A DNA stretch of 64,000 nucleotides from Paracoccus wurundjeri (GTDB lineage Bacteria; Pseudomonadota; Alphaproteobacteria; Rhodobacterales; Rhodobacteraceae): positions 87,053 through 151,052 of the forward strand of contig NZ_JAUUTZ010000012.1 in the NCBI RefSeq assembly GCF_030678915.1. Direction: 5' to 3'. Positions 52,227 through 60,010 of the stretch are shown here, piece after piece. The notes beneath the pieces were generated by a model. It was not told the DNA's origin. It ran no database searches and saw only the letters and a list, made by a program, of their open reading frames with translations. Within the stretch, counting starts at the first letter, position 1, and each line of letters begins with the position of its first letter. The translations under genes and the position numbers were made by a program.

Positions 52227-53102
52227 TCAGGCAACGTTTTCCAGCGCGCGGGTCGGCTTGACGCCAAGGGCAAGGCAAACGTCGCGGGTCAGTTCCGGGC
52301 GGTTCAGCGTGTAGAAATGCAGGCGCTCCACGCCGCCGTCGATCAGCTTTTCGCAAAGTTCGACGCAAAGGCGGGTGGCCAGTTCGCGCTCGGCCGCGGG
52401 ATCGCCATCTGTCTTTTCGAAAGCGTCATCGATCCATTGCGGCACGCTGGTGCCGGTCGCTTCGGCAAAGCGTCTTGCGCCTTTCCAGCTTTGGATCGGC
52501 AGAACGCCGGGGATGATGGGCGCATCGATTCCCGCCGCTGCGCATTTGTCGCGGAAGCGGAAAAAGGTTCCGGGCTCGATGAAGAACTGCGTCATCGCGC
52601 TGCTTGCGCCCGCATCGATCTTGCGCTTCAGCCACGCGACATCCGAATCGGTGCCGCTGCCGTCGGGATGAGGCTCGGGATAGGCGCCGACGCGGATCGT
52701 CATGTCGCCACGCGCGGCGATGGCCTGAATCAGTTCGACCGAATTCGCAAACCCATCGGGATGGGGTGTGAACCGTTCCTGCCCCTTGGGTGCATCGCCG
52801 CGCAGGGCCACGATCTCGCGGATACCGGCATCCGCATATTCCTGCACGATCTTCATCGTCTCGTCGCGGGTCGCCTCGACACAGGTCAGATGCGCGGCGA
52901 CCTCCAGTCCGTAATGGCGTTTGATGGTCGTTACCGCCTCATGCGTGAGCTTGCGGGTGGTGCCGCCCGCGCCATAGGTGACGGAAACGAAATCCGGTGA
53001 GAAAGGGGCCAGGCCACGCGCGGTTTCCCACAGCCGGAAAGACGCGTCCAGCGTCTTGGGCGGGAAAAACTCAAAGCTGACATGCGGCGTTATGCGGGCC
53101 AT
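52227..53102 (-). CDS. metF: 5,10-methylenetetrahydrofolate reductase
   Basis: 291 aa flavoprotein that reduces 5,10-methylene-THF to 5-methyl-THF, the methyl donor for methionine synthesis. The barrel starts VSFEFFPPKT (7-16) and contains FVSVTYGAGGT, AHLTCVEATRDE and REIVALRGDAPKGQ, all characteristic. The ATG at 53102 has AAAGGAA seven bases upstream and directly precedes the conserved start of the fold. It is divergent from the LysR regulator metR, which is the usual arrangement. Confidence 0.95.
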   Translation of the reverse strand: MARITPHVSFEFFPPKTLDASFRLWETARGLAPFSPDFVSVTYGAGGTTRKLTHEAVTTIKRHYGLEVAAHLTCVEATRDETMKIVQEYADAGIREIVALRGDAPKGQERFTPHPDGFANSVELIQAIAARGDMTIRVGAYPEPHPDGSGTDSDVAWLKRKIDAGASSAMTQFFIEPGTFFRFRDKCAAAGIDAPIIPGVLPIQSWKGARRFAEATGTSVPQWIDDAFEKTDGDPAAERELATRLCVELCEKLIDGGVERLHFYTLNRPELTRDVCLALGVKPTRALENVA

Positions 53103-53159
53103 ATCGATTCCTTTCATTGCCGGTCTTGTGTCATGAAGCGCAGCGTGAGACAAATTCAT

Positions 53160-53172
53160 AATCTTCAAGATT
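53160..53172. promoter_or_regulatory. 6-1-6 palindrome in the metF/metR gap
   Basis: AATCTT-C-AAGATT, perfect, immediately before the metR start region and 58 bp from metF. It does not match the E. coli MetR consensus TGAANNNNNTTCA, so it is a candidate site only. Confidence 0.3.
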
Positions 53173-53190
53173 GTAATGAAAGCTGCTCAT

Positions 53191-54105
53191 ATGCATCTGG
53201 AACTGCGCCATCTGCGGACCGTTCGTGCCGTTCATGAACAAGGCGGGCTGGCCCGTGCGGCAGACAGTCTGAATATGACACAATCCGCGCTTTCGCACCA
53301 GATCAAGGCGCTGGAGGATCAGGCAGGGGTCGAGCTTTTCGTGCGGCGGGCCAAGCCCATGCGCCTGTCCGCCGCAGGAATGCGCCTGCTGCGGGTGGCC
53401 GAGCAGGTGCTGCCGCTGATCTCTGCCGCCGAGGCGGAATTCAAGGGCGTCGAGATGGGGCGGGTCGGGCGGTTGCATATCGCCATGGAGTGTCACGCCT
53501 GTTTCGACTGGCTTCTGCCGGTCATGGATCAGTTCCGCCGTGCCTGGCCCGATATCGATCTGGATATCCGCCAGCGTCTGGCCTTTACGGCCTTGCCGGC
53601 TTTGACGCGGGAAGAGGTTGATCTGGTGATATCCTCTGATCCGGAAGAACTACCGGGCGTCGTCTTTCACTACCTGTTCGATTACTCGCCCACGCTGGTC
53701 GTGCCCGCCGCGCATCCCCTTGCTGCCAAGGGCTATGCCGAGCCGCAGGATCTGGCTTCCGAGATATTGCTGACCTATCCGATGGACCGGGCGCGGCTTG
53801 ATGTGTTCAGCGATTTCCTGACCCCTGCCGGCATCTCTCCGGCGCAGCAGCGTACCGTCGAATTGACGGATGTTTCGCTGATGCTTGTCGCTTCGGGGCG
53901 CGGCGTGGCTGTCATGCCCGACTGGGTGCTGCGCCGCCACGCCGCCAATCCTGAACTTGCCTTGCTTCCGCTTGGGCAGCAGGGAATCAGGCGCAAGCTT
54001 TACGCCGCCGTGCGCGAGGCGGACATGATCTATCCCTACATGTCCCATGTATTGCGGCTTGCACGCACTGAACCCTTGCGAATGCTGCGCGAACCTGCCC
54101 AGTGA
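53191..54105 (+). CDS. metR: LysR-family regulator MetR
   Basis: 304 aa from the ATG at 53191; an in-frame ATG at 53176 is possible. The winged helix-turn-helix is at 1-60 (HLRTVRAVHEQGGLARAADS, then MTQSALSHQIKALED). It is followed by the effector domain with LHIAMECHACFDWLLPVM, the MetR-type signature, and RGVAVMPDWVLRRH. MetR controls methionine and folate one-carbon genes, with homocysteine as co-effector. The divergent metF is the expected target. Confidence 0.88.
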   Translation: MHLELRHLRTVRAVHEQGGLARAADSLNMTQSALSHQIKALEDQAGVELFVRRAKPMRLSAAGMRLLRVAEQVLPLISAAEAEFKGVEMGRVGRLHIAMECHACFDWLLPVMDQFRRAWPDIDLDIRQRLAFTALPALTREEVDLVISSDPEELPGVVFHYLFDYSPTLVVPAAHPLAAKGYAEPQDLASEILLTYPMDRARLDVFSDFLTPAGISPAQQRTVELTDVSLMLVASGRGVAVMPDWVLRRHAANPELALLPLGQQGIRRKLYAAVREADMIYPYMSHVLRLARTEPLRMLREPAQ

Positions 54106-54162
54106 TCCTTGGCATTTCCAGCGGTTGCGCATATGACGCGCGCAACCCGATAGGAGCGAATG

Positions 54163-54951
54163 ATGGCAAGCGCCAATCTCAACATCATGATCAAGGCCGC
54201 CCGCAAGGCCGGGCGCAGTCTCGTCAAGGACTTCCGCGAGGTCGAGAATCTTCAGGTCAGCGTCAAGGGGGCGGGCGATTTCGTCAGCCGCGCCGATCAC
54301 GAGGCCGAGCGCATCATCAAGGAAGAGCTGCGCAATGCCCGGCCAAATTACGGCTGGCTTGGCGAGGAAACCGGCGAGGAGCCGGGCGAGGATCCCACCC
54401 GCCGCTGGATCGTGGATCCGCTGGACGGCACCACGAATTTCCTGCACGGCCTGCCGCATTGGGCCGTCAGCATCGCGCTTGAGCATAAGCGCGAGATCGT
54501 CGCGGCGGTAATCTTCGATGCCGCCAAGGACGAGCTTTTCGTGGCCGAAAAGGGCAGCGGCGCCTATATGAACGATCAGCGGCTGCGGGTTTCCGGACGC
54601 TCGAAGCTGGGCGAATCATTGTTCTCGACCGGCGTTCCCTTTGCCGGGCGCGGACCTTTACCCGCCGCGTTGCAGGATTTGGCCCGATTGATGCCGGTAT
54701 CCGCAGGCATGCGGCGCATGGGCGCCGCCGCGCTGGATTTGGCCTATGTCGCGGCGGGCCGCTATGATGGATATTGGGAGCGCGTCAACAAACCATGGGA
54801 TGTAGCGGCCGGTATTCTTCTGGTGCGCGAGGCAGGCGGTTTCGTCGAAGGCATTCGCGATGGAGACGATCCGCTGGAATCGGGCCGCCTGATCGCCGCC
54901 AATCCGCAGCTTTTCGAGGCATTCGCGAAGATCATTCGCAGCAGGGACTGA
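54163..54951 (+). CDS. suhB: Inositol monophosphatase family protein (SuhB-like)
   Basis: 262 aa from the second of two adjacent ATG (54163), which is better spaced from GGAG. The metal-dependent phosphatase motifs are complete: GEET (67-70), WIVDPLDGTTNFLHG (Asp85, Asp88) and RVNKPWDVAAGILLVREAGG with the third Asp. The enzyme removes phosphate from inositol 1-phosphate or related substrates, and the SuhB branch also affects rRNA transcription in some bacteria. It follows metR by 57 bp on the same strand. A hairpin repeat begins 60 bp after the stop. Confidence 0.9.
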   Translation: MASANLNIMIKAARKAGRSLVKDFREVENLQVSVKGAGDFVSRADHEAERIIKEELRNARPNYGWLGEETGEEPGEDPTRRWIVDPLDGTTNFLHGLPHWAVSIALEHKREIVAAVIFDAAKDELFVAEKGSGAYMNDQRLRVSGRSKLGESLFSTGVPFAGRGPLPAALQDLARLMPVSAGMRRMGAAALDLAYVAAGRYDGYWERVNKPWDVAAGILLVREAGGFVEGIRDGDDPLESGRLIAANPQLFEAFAKIIRSRD

Positions 54952-55010
54952 TGTTCAGGGGCTGTTCGTCGTCGGTTGGTTCCTGGGCCAGTGGCCTGCC
55001 CGCTGGCAAC

Positions 55011-55063
55011 CGCGATCGGGGGCCAGCCCCCGGGCCCCCGCGGTATTTGAACAAAGAAGAAGA
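55011..55063 (+). repeat. Intergenic hairpin repeat, copy G
   Basis: CGCGATCGGGGGCCAGCCCCC then GGGCCCCCGCGGTATTTGAA and CAAAGAAGAAGAGG. It lies between convergent suhB and the SMR gene and may end both transcripts. Confidence 0.7.
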
Positions 55064-55098
55064 GGCAGGTGAGCGACGATTGGGCAAACAACGCGCTT

Positions 55099-55437
55099 TC
55101 AATGCCCCACGGTTTTCGAGAACAGGTTGACGACCAGTACCCCGAGGATGATCAACCCAAGGCCCACCACCGCAGGCAGATCGAGCTTTTGCCCGAAGAT
55201 GATCAGACCGATCACCGCGACGAGTACGATGCCCACCGCGCTCCAGATCGCATAGGCGATTCCCAGCGGCAGCACCTTGAGGCTGATCGACAGCAGGTAA
55301 AAGCTGAGCAGATAGCAGGCCGCCATGCCGATGGTGGGCAAGGGACGGGTGAATTGCGCCGATAGCTGCAAAAGCGATGTGCCCGCGACTTCGAGCGCAA
55401 TCGCCATCAGGAGCGCGGCATAGGGGAGAAACTGCAC
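55099..55437 (-). CDS. Small multidrug resistance (SMR) family exporter
   Basis: 112 aa with four membrane helices, the standard SMR length. The essential membrane-embedded Glu16 is in LLMAIALEVAGTSLLQLS, and the second half has the family signature GIAYAIWSAVGIVLVAVIG. SMR proteins work as dual-topology dimers that exchange protons for quaternary ammonium or guanidinium compounds. GIAYAIW places it nearer EmrE/QacE than Gdx. It is divergent from purB. Confidence 0.92.
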   Translation of the reverse strand: MQFLPYAALLMAIALEVAGTSLLQLSAQFTRPLPTIGMAACYLLSFYLLSISLKVLPLGIAYAIWSAVGIVLVAVIGLIIFGQKLDLPAVVGLGLIILGVLVVNLFSKTVGH

Positions 55438-55576
55438 GGGACGACCTCTTGTCGGGAAAATGTCGGGCGCTGCAAATTGGCGCAGAGCGGCGGGCGGGTC
55501 AACCTGTGGCAGGTTTGAAGCTTGCCCCAGCGGCAGCGGGACGTTATGCCGCCCTCAACTGACAAGGAGCCCGCCG

Positions 55577-56890
55577 ATGATCCCTCGTTACGCCCGCCCG
55601 GAAATGACCGAAATCTGGTCCCCCGAGACGAAATTCCGCATCTGGTACGAGATCGAGGCGCATGCCTGCGATGCGCAGGCCGAACTTGGGGTGATCCCGA
55701 AAGAAAACGCCGCCGCTGTCTGGCGCGCCAAGGATGTCGAATTCGACGTTGCCCGTATCGATGAGATCGAAGCGGTGACCAAACATGACGTCATCGCTTT
55801 TCTGACCCATCTGGCCGAGCATATCGGTTCTGACGATGCGCGCTTCGTTCATCAGGGGATGACATCTTCGGATGTTCTGGACACGACGCTGAATGTTCAG
55901 CTTGTCCGCGCCGCCGACATCCTGCTTGCCGATATGGACAAGCTGCTGGCGGCACTGAAGAAACGCGCATATGAACACAAGGATACCGTGCGTATCGGAC
56001 GCAGCCACGGCATCCATGCCGAGCCAACGACGATGGGCCTGACCTTCGCGCGGTTCTATGCCGAGATGGCGCGGGGCAAGACCCGGCTGGAGCGGGCGCG
56101 CGAGGAAATCGCGACCGGTGCGATCTCGGGCGCTGTTGGGACGTTCGCGAATATAGACCCTTTCGTGGAAGAGTATGTTTGCAGGCAGCTGGGCCTGAAG
56201 CCCGAGCCGATCAGCACACAGGTCATTCCGCGTGACCGTCACGCAATGTTCTTCGCGACACTGGGTGTCATTGCCTCGTCGATGGAGAATATCGCCATCG
56301 AGATCCGTCATATGCAGCGGACGGAAGTGCTGGAGGCCGAGGAATTCTTTAGCCCCGGCCAGAAGGGCAGTTCCGCGATGCCGCATAAGCGCAACCCGGT
56401 GCTGACCGAGAATCTGACCGGACTGGCGCGGCTGGTACGTATGACGGTTGTCCCGGCGATGGAGAATGTCGCCCTGTGGCACGAACGCGATATCAGCCAT
56501 TCCTCTGTCGAGCGTGGGATTGCGCCCGATGCGACGATCACGCTGGATTTCGCCCTGAACCGGCTTGCAGGCGTGATCGACAAGCTGGTCGTCTATCCAC
56601 AGAACATGCTGAACAATATGAACAAGTTCAAAGGGCTGGTCATGAGTCAGCGGGTGCTGCTGGCCCTGACGCAATCCGGCGTATCGCGCGAGGATGCCTA
56701 TCGGCTGGTGCAGCGCAATGCCATGAAAGTCTGGGAGCAGGGCAAGGATTTCAAGGAAGAGCTTCTTGCCGATTCCGAGGTTACGGCGGCGTTATCCCGC
56801 GATGAGATCGAAGAGAAATTCGATCTTGGCTATCACACCAAACATGTCGATACGATTTTCGCGCGGGTTTTCGGCGAAAATCCCGCCTGA
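55577..56890 (+). CDS. purB: Adenylosuccinate lyase
   Basis: 437 aa from the ATG at 55577 with AAGGAG upstream. It catalyses two steps of purine synthesis, releasing fumarate from SAICAR and adenylosuccinate. Superfamily motifs are TSSDVLDTTLNVQL (about 96-109), RSHGIHAEPTTMG with the acid-base His (about 139-151), and the signature GSSAMPHKRNPVLTEN (about 262-277). The N-terminus (MIPRYARPEMTEIWSPETKF) is standard for the short bacterial PurB. No other purine genes are in the window. A weak hairpin (CGCGG-TAAAT-CCGCG) follows the stop. Confidence 0.96.
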   Translation: MIPRYARPEMTEIWSPETKFRIWYEIEAHACDAQAELGVIPKENAAAVWRAKDVEFDVARIDEIEAVTKHDVIAFLTHLAEHIGSDDARFVHQGMTSSDVLDTTLNVQLVRAADILLADMDKLLAALKKRAYEHKDTVRIGRSHGIHAEPTTMGLTFARFYAEMARGKTRLERAREEIATGAISGAVGTFANIDPFVEEYVCRQLGLKPEPISTQVIPRDRHAMFFATLGVIASSMENIAIEIRHMQRTEVLEAEEFFSPGQKGSSAMPHKRNPVLTENLTGLARLVRMTVVPAMENVALWHERDISHSSVERGIAPDATITLDFALNRLAGVIDKLVVYPQNMLNNMNKFKGLVMSQRVLLALTQSGVSREDAYRLVQRNAMKVWEQGKDFKEELLADSEVTAALSRDEIEEKFDLGYHTKHVDTIFARVFGENPA

Positions 56891-56974
56891 CATCTTCTGC
56901 GCGGTAAATCCGCGTTAGGAATTTCATGCCAGAATGGCCGTCTGCAAGGGAAAAACGGCTGAAAAGGGCATGGA

Positions 56975-57982
56975 ATGGCGGTGCAGACCGGGCTTAGTCC
57001 GCGGCAGAAGGCAGCTATCATCGTTCGGCTATTGCTGGACGATGACGATGGGGTCACGCTGGATAACCTGAATGGCGAAAGACAGGCCCTGCTGTTCGAG
57101 GAAATGGCAAGGATGGACCTGATCGACCGTCAGACCCGTGATGACGTGATTTCGGAGTTCTGCGAACATCTCGAATCCGTTGGCGTGACCTTTCCCGGCG
57201 ATCTGGACGGCACGTTGGAAATCATGTCCGACCGGCTGTCGAAAGACAGTTCCGACCGGCTGCGCCGGCTGGTGATGATGACCGGGAATGGCGATCCGTG
57301 GCCACGAATACTTGAGCTTTCTCAGGAAGATATCCAGTCCCTGGCGGATGGTGAGGCGGTCGAGCTGATTGCCGTGATGTTGTCCAAACTTCCGGTCGAA
57401 CAGGCGGCCAGAACCTATACGGCAATGGACCCGGAACGGGCGCGGCAGGTCGCGCAGGCCATGGCGATGACACGCGATATCAGCCCGCAGGCGCTGCGCA
57501 GGGTCGGGCTGGTTCTGGCGCAGGCGGCGGATGCCCTGCCGCGCCCCGCCATCGAAACCAAAGCCTGCGACCGCATGGGTGATATGCTGAATTTCGCCAA
57601 TGCGGATCTGCGCGCCAATGTGCTTGAGATGCTGGATGAGCAGGACCGGGAATTTGCGCTGGATGTCCGGCGGGCGATCTTTGTCTTTGCGCATATTCCA
57701 AAGCGGGTAGAGCCTCGGGACGTTCCCCGGATCGTGCGGGACATGAATCAGCAGGTTCTGCTTCGCGCATTGTCGCAGAACTCGGGGGAAGAAGCTGCAG
57801 CCGCGGAATTCATCCTGTCGAACCTGTCGCAGCGCATGTCCGAGAATTTGCGCGACGAGATCGCGTCACTGGGCAACGTGACGCCACAGGATGCCGAAGC
57901 GGCTACCAATGAGGTCGTGGTCCTGATCCGCAGGCTTGCGGCGGAAGGGGAACTGACCCTGATTCCACCCAAGGATGACTGA
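56975..57982 (+). CDS. FliG-like protein, isolated from flagellar genes
   Basis: 335 aa, the length of flagellar motor switch protein FliG. The N-terminus LSPRQKAAIIVRLLL fits FliG_N, GEAVELIAVMLSKLPVEQAA resembles the FliG middle domain, and NLSQRMSENLRDEIASLGNV followed by VVVLIRRLAAEGELTLI (about 284-330) fits FliG_C. The charged torque region is altered: EPRDVP stands where E. coli has a D-D-R-S-I-Q pair. No other flagellar gene lies nearby; it sits between purB and gap. Either a FliG copy separate from the flagellar cluster or a repurposed paralogue in a non-motile species. Confidence 0.72.
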   Translation: MAVQTGLSPRQKAAIIVRLLLDDDDGVTLDNLNGERQALLFEEMARMDLIDRQTRDDVISEFCEHLESVGVTFPGDLDGTLEIMSDRLSKDSSDRLRRLVMMTGNGDPWPRILELSQEDIQSLADGEAVELIAVMLSKLPVEQAARTYTAMDPERARQVAQAMAMTRDISPQALRRVGLVLAQAADALPRPAIETKACDRMGDMLNFANADLRANVLEMLDEQDREFALDVRRAIFVFAHIPKRVEPRDVPRIVRDMNQQVLLRALSQNSGEEAAAAEFILSNLSQRMSENLRDEIASLGNVTPQDAEAATNEVVVLIRRLAAEGELTLIPPKDD

Positions 57983-58117
57983 CATGCCATTACGCGCAGC
58001 CTTCGGGGCGCAAACATGGCCCGAAGGCTCGGCATGCCGGGAATCCTTGTCCGAAAGGCCGGTCGGGGATATCAGGAAGGGGGATGCCGATCGGGCAGGC
58101 CGTTTCCGGAGGCTGCG

Positions 58118-58261
58118 ATGAACAATCAGGTTGCTGTAGTGATAGTCGCGCTGATCGTCGGGACGCTTGTCCTCGACCAGGTCTGGTTGGAGCAGAATCT
58201 GCTCGTGAAGGCCGGGAAAGTTCTGGACGATACGATAGGGCGGCTTGCCTTTTGGCGATAG
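58118..58261 (+). CDS. 47-residue membrane protein upstream of gap
   Basis: The product, starting MNNQVAVVIVALIVGTLVLD, has one membrane helix (about 4-22), a charged stretch and an AFWR end. GGAGG lies six bases before the ATG. It ends 101 bp before gap on the same strand. I recall similar small proteins ending in AFWR next to gap in other Rhodobacteraceae, which supports it as a real gene, but no function is known. A longer in-frame start at 58016 has no ribosome site. Confidence 0.65.
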   Translation: MNNQVAVVIVALIVGTLVLDQVWLEQNLLVKAGKVLDDTIGRLAFWR

Positions 58262-58362
58262 GTCCGAGCTAGACCTTTTGTGCTGCGGCATTATGGGGAT
58301 TTGCATCGGCCCTCAAGCCGCGCTACAGGAATGCAACGTCATCTGGTCGGGAGAAATGAACT

Positions 58363-59364
58363 ATGGCTGTGAAGGTCGCCATCAACGGTTTCGGTCGCAT
58401 CGGGCGCAATGTCTTGCGCGGTATCGTGGAATCGGGGCGGACGGATATCGAAGTCGTCGCCATCAACGATCTTGGGCCGGTCGAGACCAATGCCCATCTG
58501 CTGCGCTATGACAGCGTGCATGGACGCTTTCCGGCCGAGGTGAAGGTCAATGGTTCGGCAATCGATGTCGGCCGCGGCCCGATCGAAGTCAGCGCGATCC
58601 GCAACCCTGCCGAACTTCCCTGGGGCCATATCGATATCGTGCTGGAATGCACCGGTATCTTCACATCTAAGGATAAATGCCAGGCGCATCTTGAGAACGG
58701 CTCGAAGCGGGTGCTGATTTCGGCTCCGGGCACGGATGCCGACAAGACGATCGTGTTTGGCGTCAACGACAATACACTGACCAAGGACGATATCGTCGTT
58801 TCCAACGCAAGCTGCACGACGAACTGCCTGTCGCCTGTCGCCAAGGTATTGAATGACAGCATCGGCATCACCCGCGGTTTCATGACCACCATTCACAGCT
58901 ATACCGGCGATCAGCCGACGCTGGACACGATGCACAAGGATCTGTACCGCGCCCGCGCCGCCGCCCTGTCGATGATCCCGACCTCGACTGGTGCCGCCAA
59001 GGCCGTGGGGCTGGTGCTGCCCGAGCTGAAAGGCAAGCTTGACGGTGTGGCGATCCGCGTACCGACGCCGAATGTCTCGGTCGTCGATCTGACATTCGAA
59101 GCCGCCCGCGATACATCGGTGGATGAAATCAACGCGGCGATCAAGGCTGCTGCCGACGGACCCCTGAAAGGTGTGCTGGGTTATACGGAAGAGCCGCTGG
59201 TGTCGTCCGATTTCAACCACGACCCGCATAGCTCGATCTTCCATATGGATCAGACCAAGGTCATGGAAGGCAAGCTTTGCCGCATCCTGACCTGGTATGA
59301 TAACGAATGGGGCTTTTCGAACCGCATGGCCGATACGGCGGTTGCGATGGGCAAGCTGATCTGA
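58363..59364 (+). CDS. gap: Glyceraldehyde-3-phosphate dehydrogenase, type I
   Basis: 333 aa. It oxidises glyceraldehyde 3-phosphate to 1,3-bisphosphoglycerate in glycolysis and runs in reverse in gluconeogenesis. The NAD-binding start is [16 protein letters not shown] (5-20), Asp36 in AIND marks NAD preference, and the catalytic Cys151 is in SNASCTTNC. The C-terminus [16 protein letters not shown] is standard. It ends 20 bp before a strong bidirectional terminator. No pgk or tkt neighbour is present. Confidence 0.97.
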   Translation: MAVKVAINGFGRIGRNVLRGIVESGRTDIEVVAINDLGPVETNAHLLRYDSVHGRFPAEVKVNGSAIDVGRGPIEVSAIRNPAELPWGHIDIVLECTGIFTSKDKCQAHLENGSKRVLISAPGTDADKTIVFGVNDNTLTKDDIVVSNASCTTNCLSPVAKVLNDSIGITRGFMTTIHSYTGDQPTLDTMHKDLYRARAAALSMIPTSTGAAKAVGLVLPELKGKLDGVAIRVPTPNVSVVDLTFEAARDTSVDEINAAIKAAADGPLKGVLGYTEEPLVSSDFNHDPHSSIFHMDQTKVMEGKLCRILTWYDNEWGFSNRMADTAVAMGKLI

Positions 59365-59384
59365 TCAGGTTAGCCTGATAAATG

Positions 59385-59421
59385 AAGAAAGGCGGCGAAG
59401 TCATCCTTCGCCGCCTTTCTT
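59385..59421. terminator. Bidirectional intrinsic terminator between gap and META lipoprotein gene
   Basis: AAGAAAGGCGGCGAA pairs perfectly with TTCGCCGCCTTTCTT (15 bp) around a 7-base loop. A/T runs sit at the stem ends on both strands, and the hairpin lies between convergent genes. Confidence 0.9.
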
Positions 59422-59463
59422 ATATGATAGCAACCGGTCAATCGGTTGCGGGTCAGCTGCCGG

Positions 59464-59934
59464 TCATTGTCCGCCGCGCACCTCGTCAAGCGCATTGACG
59501 CTGCTGCTCGCCCGGACGCCACGCTCGAAGATCAGCCATGTCGAGGGCGATTTGACCTTCAGCACGCCACCATAGAATTCCATTTCAGTCGCCGATTGCA
59601 GAACCGAGAAGAAGCGGTTTTCAAGTTCCGAGTTCTTGCAGGCCATCCTGTTCGAAACGATCGGTGCAAGCGCGAGGGCGGGCAATTCGGCGGTGTTTTG
59701 TGCGGAATAGCCGTTGCATGGACCAAGGCCCGATACCCTCTTTTCTTCGACTTTAAGTGTCACGTTCCGCAGGGGAACTGCGGCACCATCCATGCCGACC
59801 AGCACATAATCGCCACCCGGAATAAAACCGCGGTCGTCCGGTGAAATCTCCGGAGCCGGTTCGCAGGCAGCAAGAGCAAATGCGGCCATAGCGGCGGCAA
59901 TCGGAAGACCAATGCGGGTTGGTCGGAACATCAT
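59464..59934 (-). CDS. META-domain lipoprotein (HslJ-like)
   Basis: 156 aa, or 155 from the second ATG at 59931, which is better spaced from GGAG. The lipoprotein signal ends ALAAC (lipobox, Cys24). The remaining domain has the META pattern: YVLVGMDG, then GLGPCNGYSAQN, SNRMACKNSELENRFFSVLQ and the strand LIFERG. It is related to heat-shock protein HslJ and other secreted META proteins. A lipid-anchored envelope location is expected; the role is unknown. It is convergent with gap. Confidence 0.82.
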   Translation of the reverse strand: MMFRPTRIGLPIAAAMAAFALAACEPAPEISPDDRGFIPGGDYVLVGMDGAAVPLRNVTLKVEEKRVSGLGPCNGYSAQNTAELPALALAPIVSNRMACKNSELENRFFSVLQSATEMEFYGGVLKVKSPSTWLIFERGVRASSSVNALDEVRGGQ

Positions 59935-60010
59935 TTCTCTCCTTAGGCGGTCTGATCGAGACTGAACGCAGTAAATCCGCTTTCGTTCCAGACTTCTAGC
60001 GAAATTCGCG

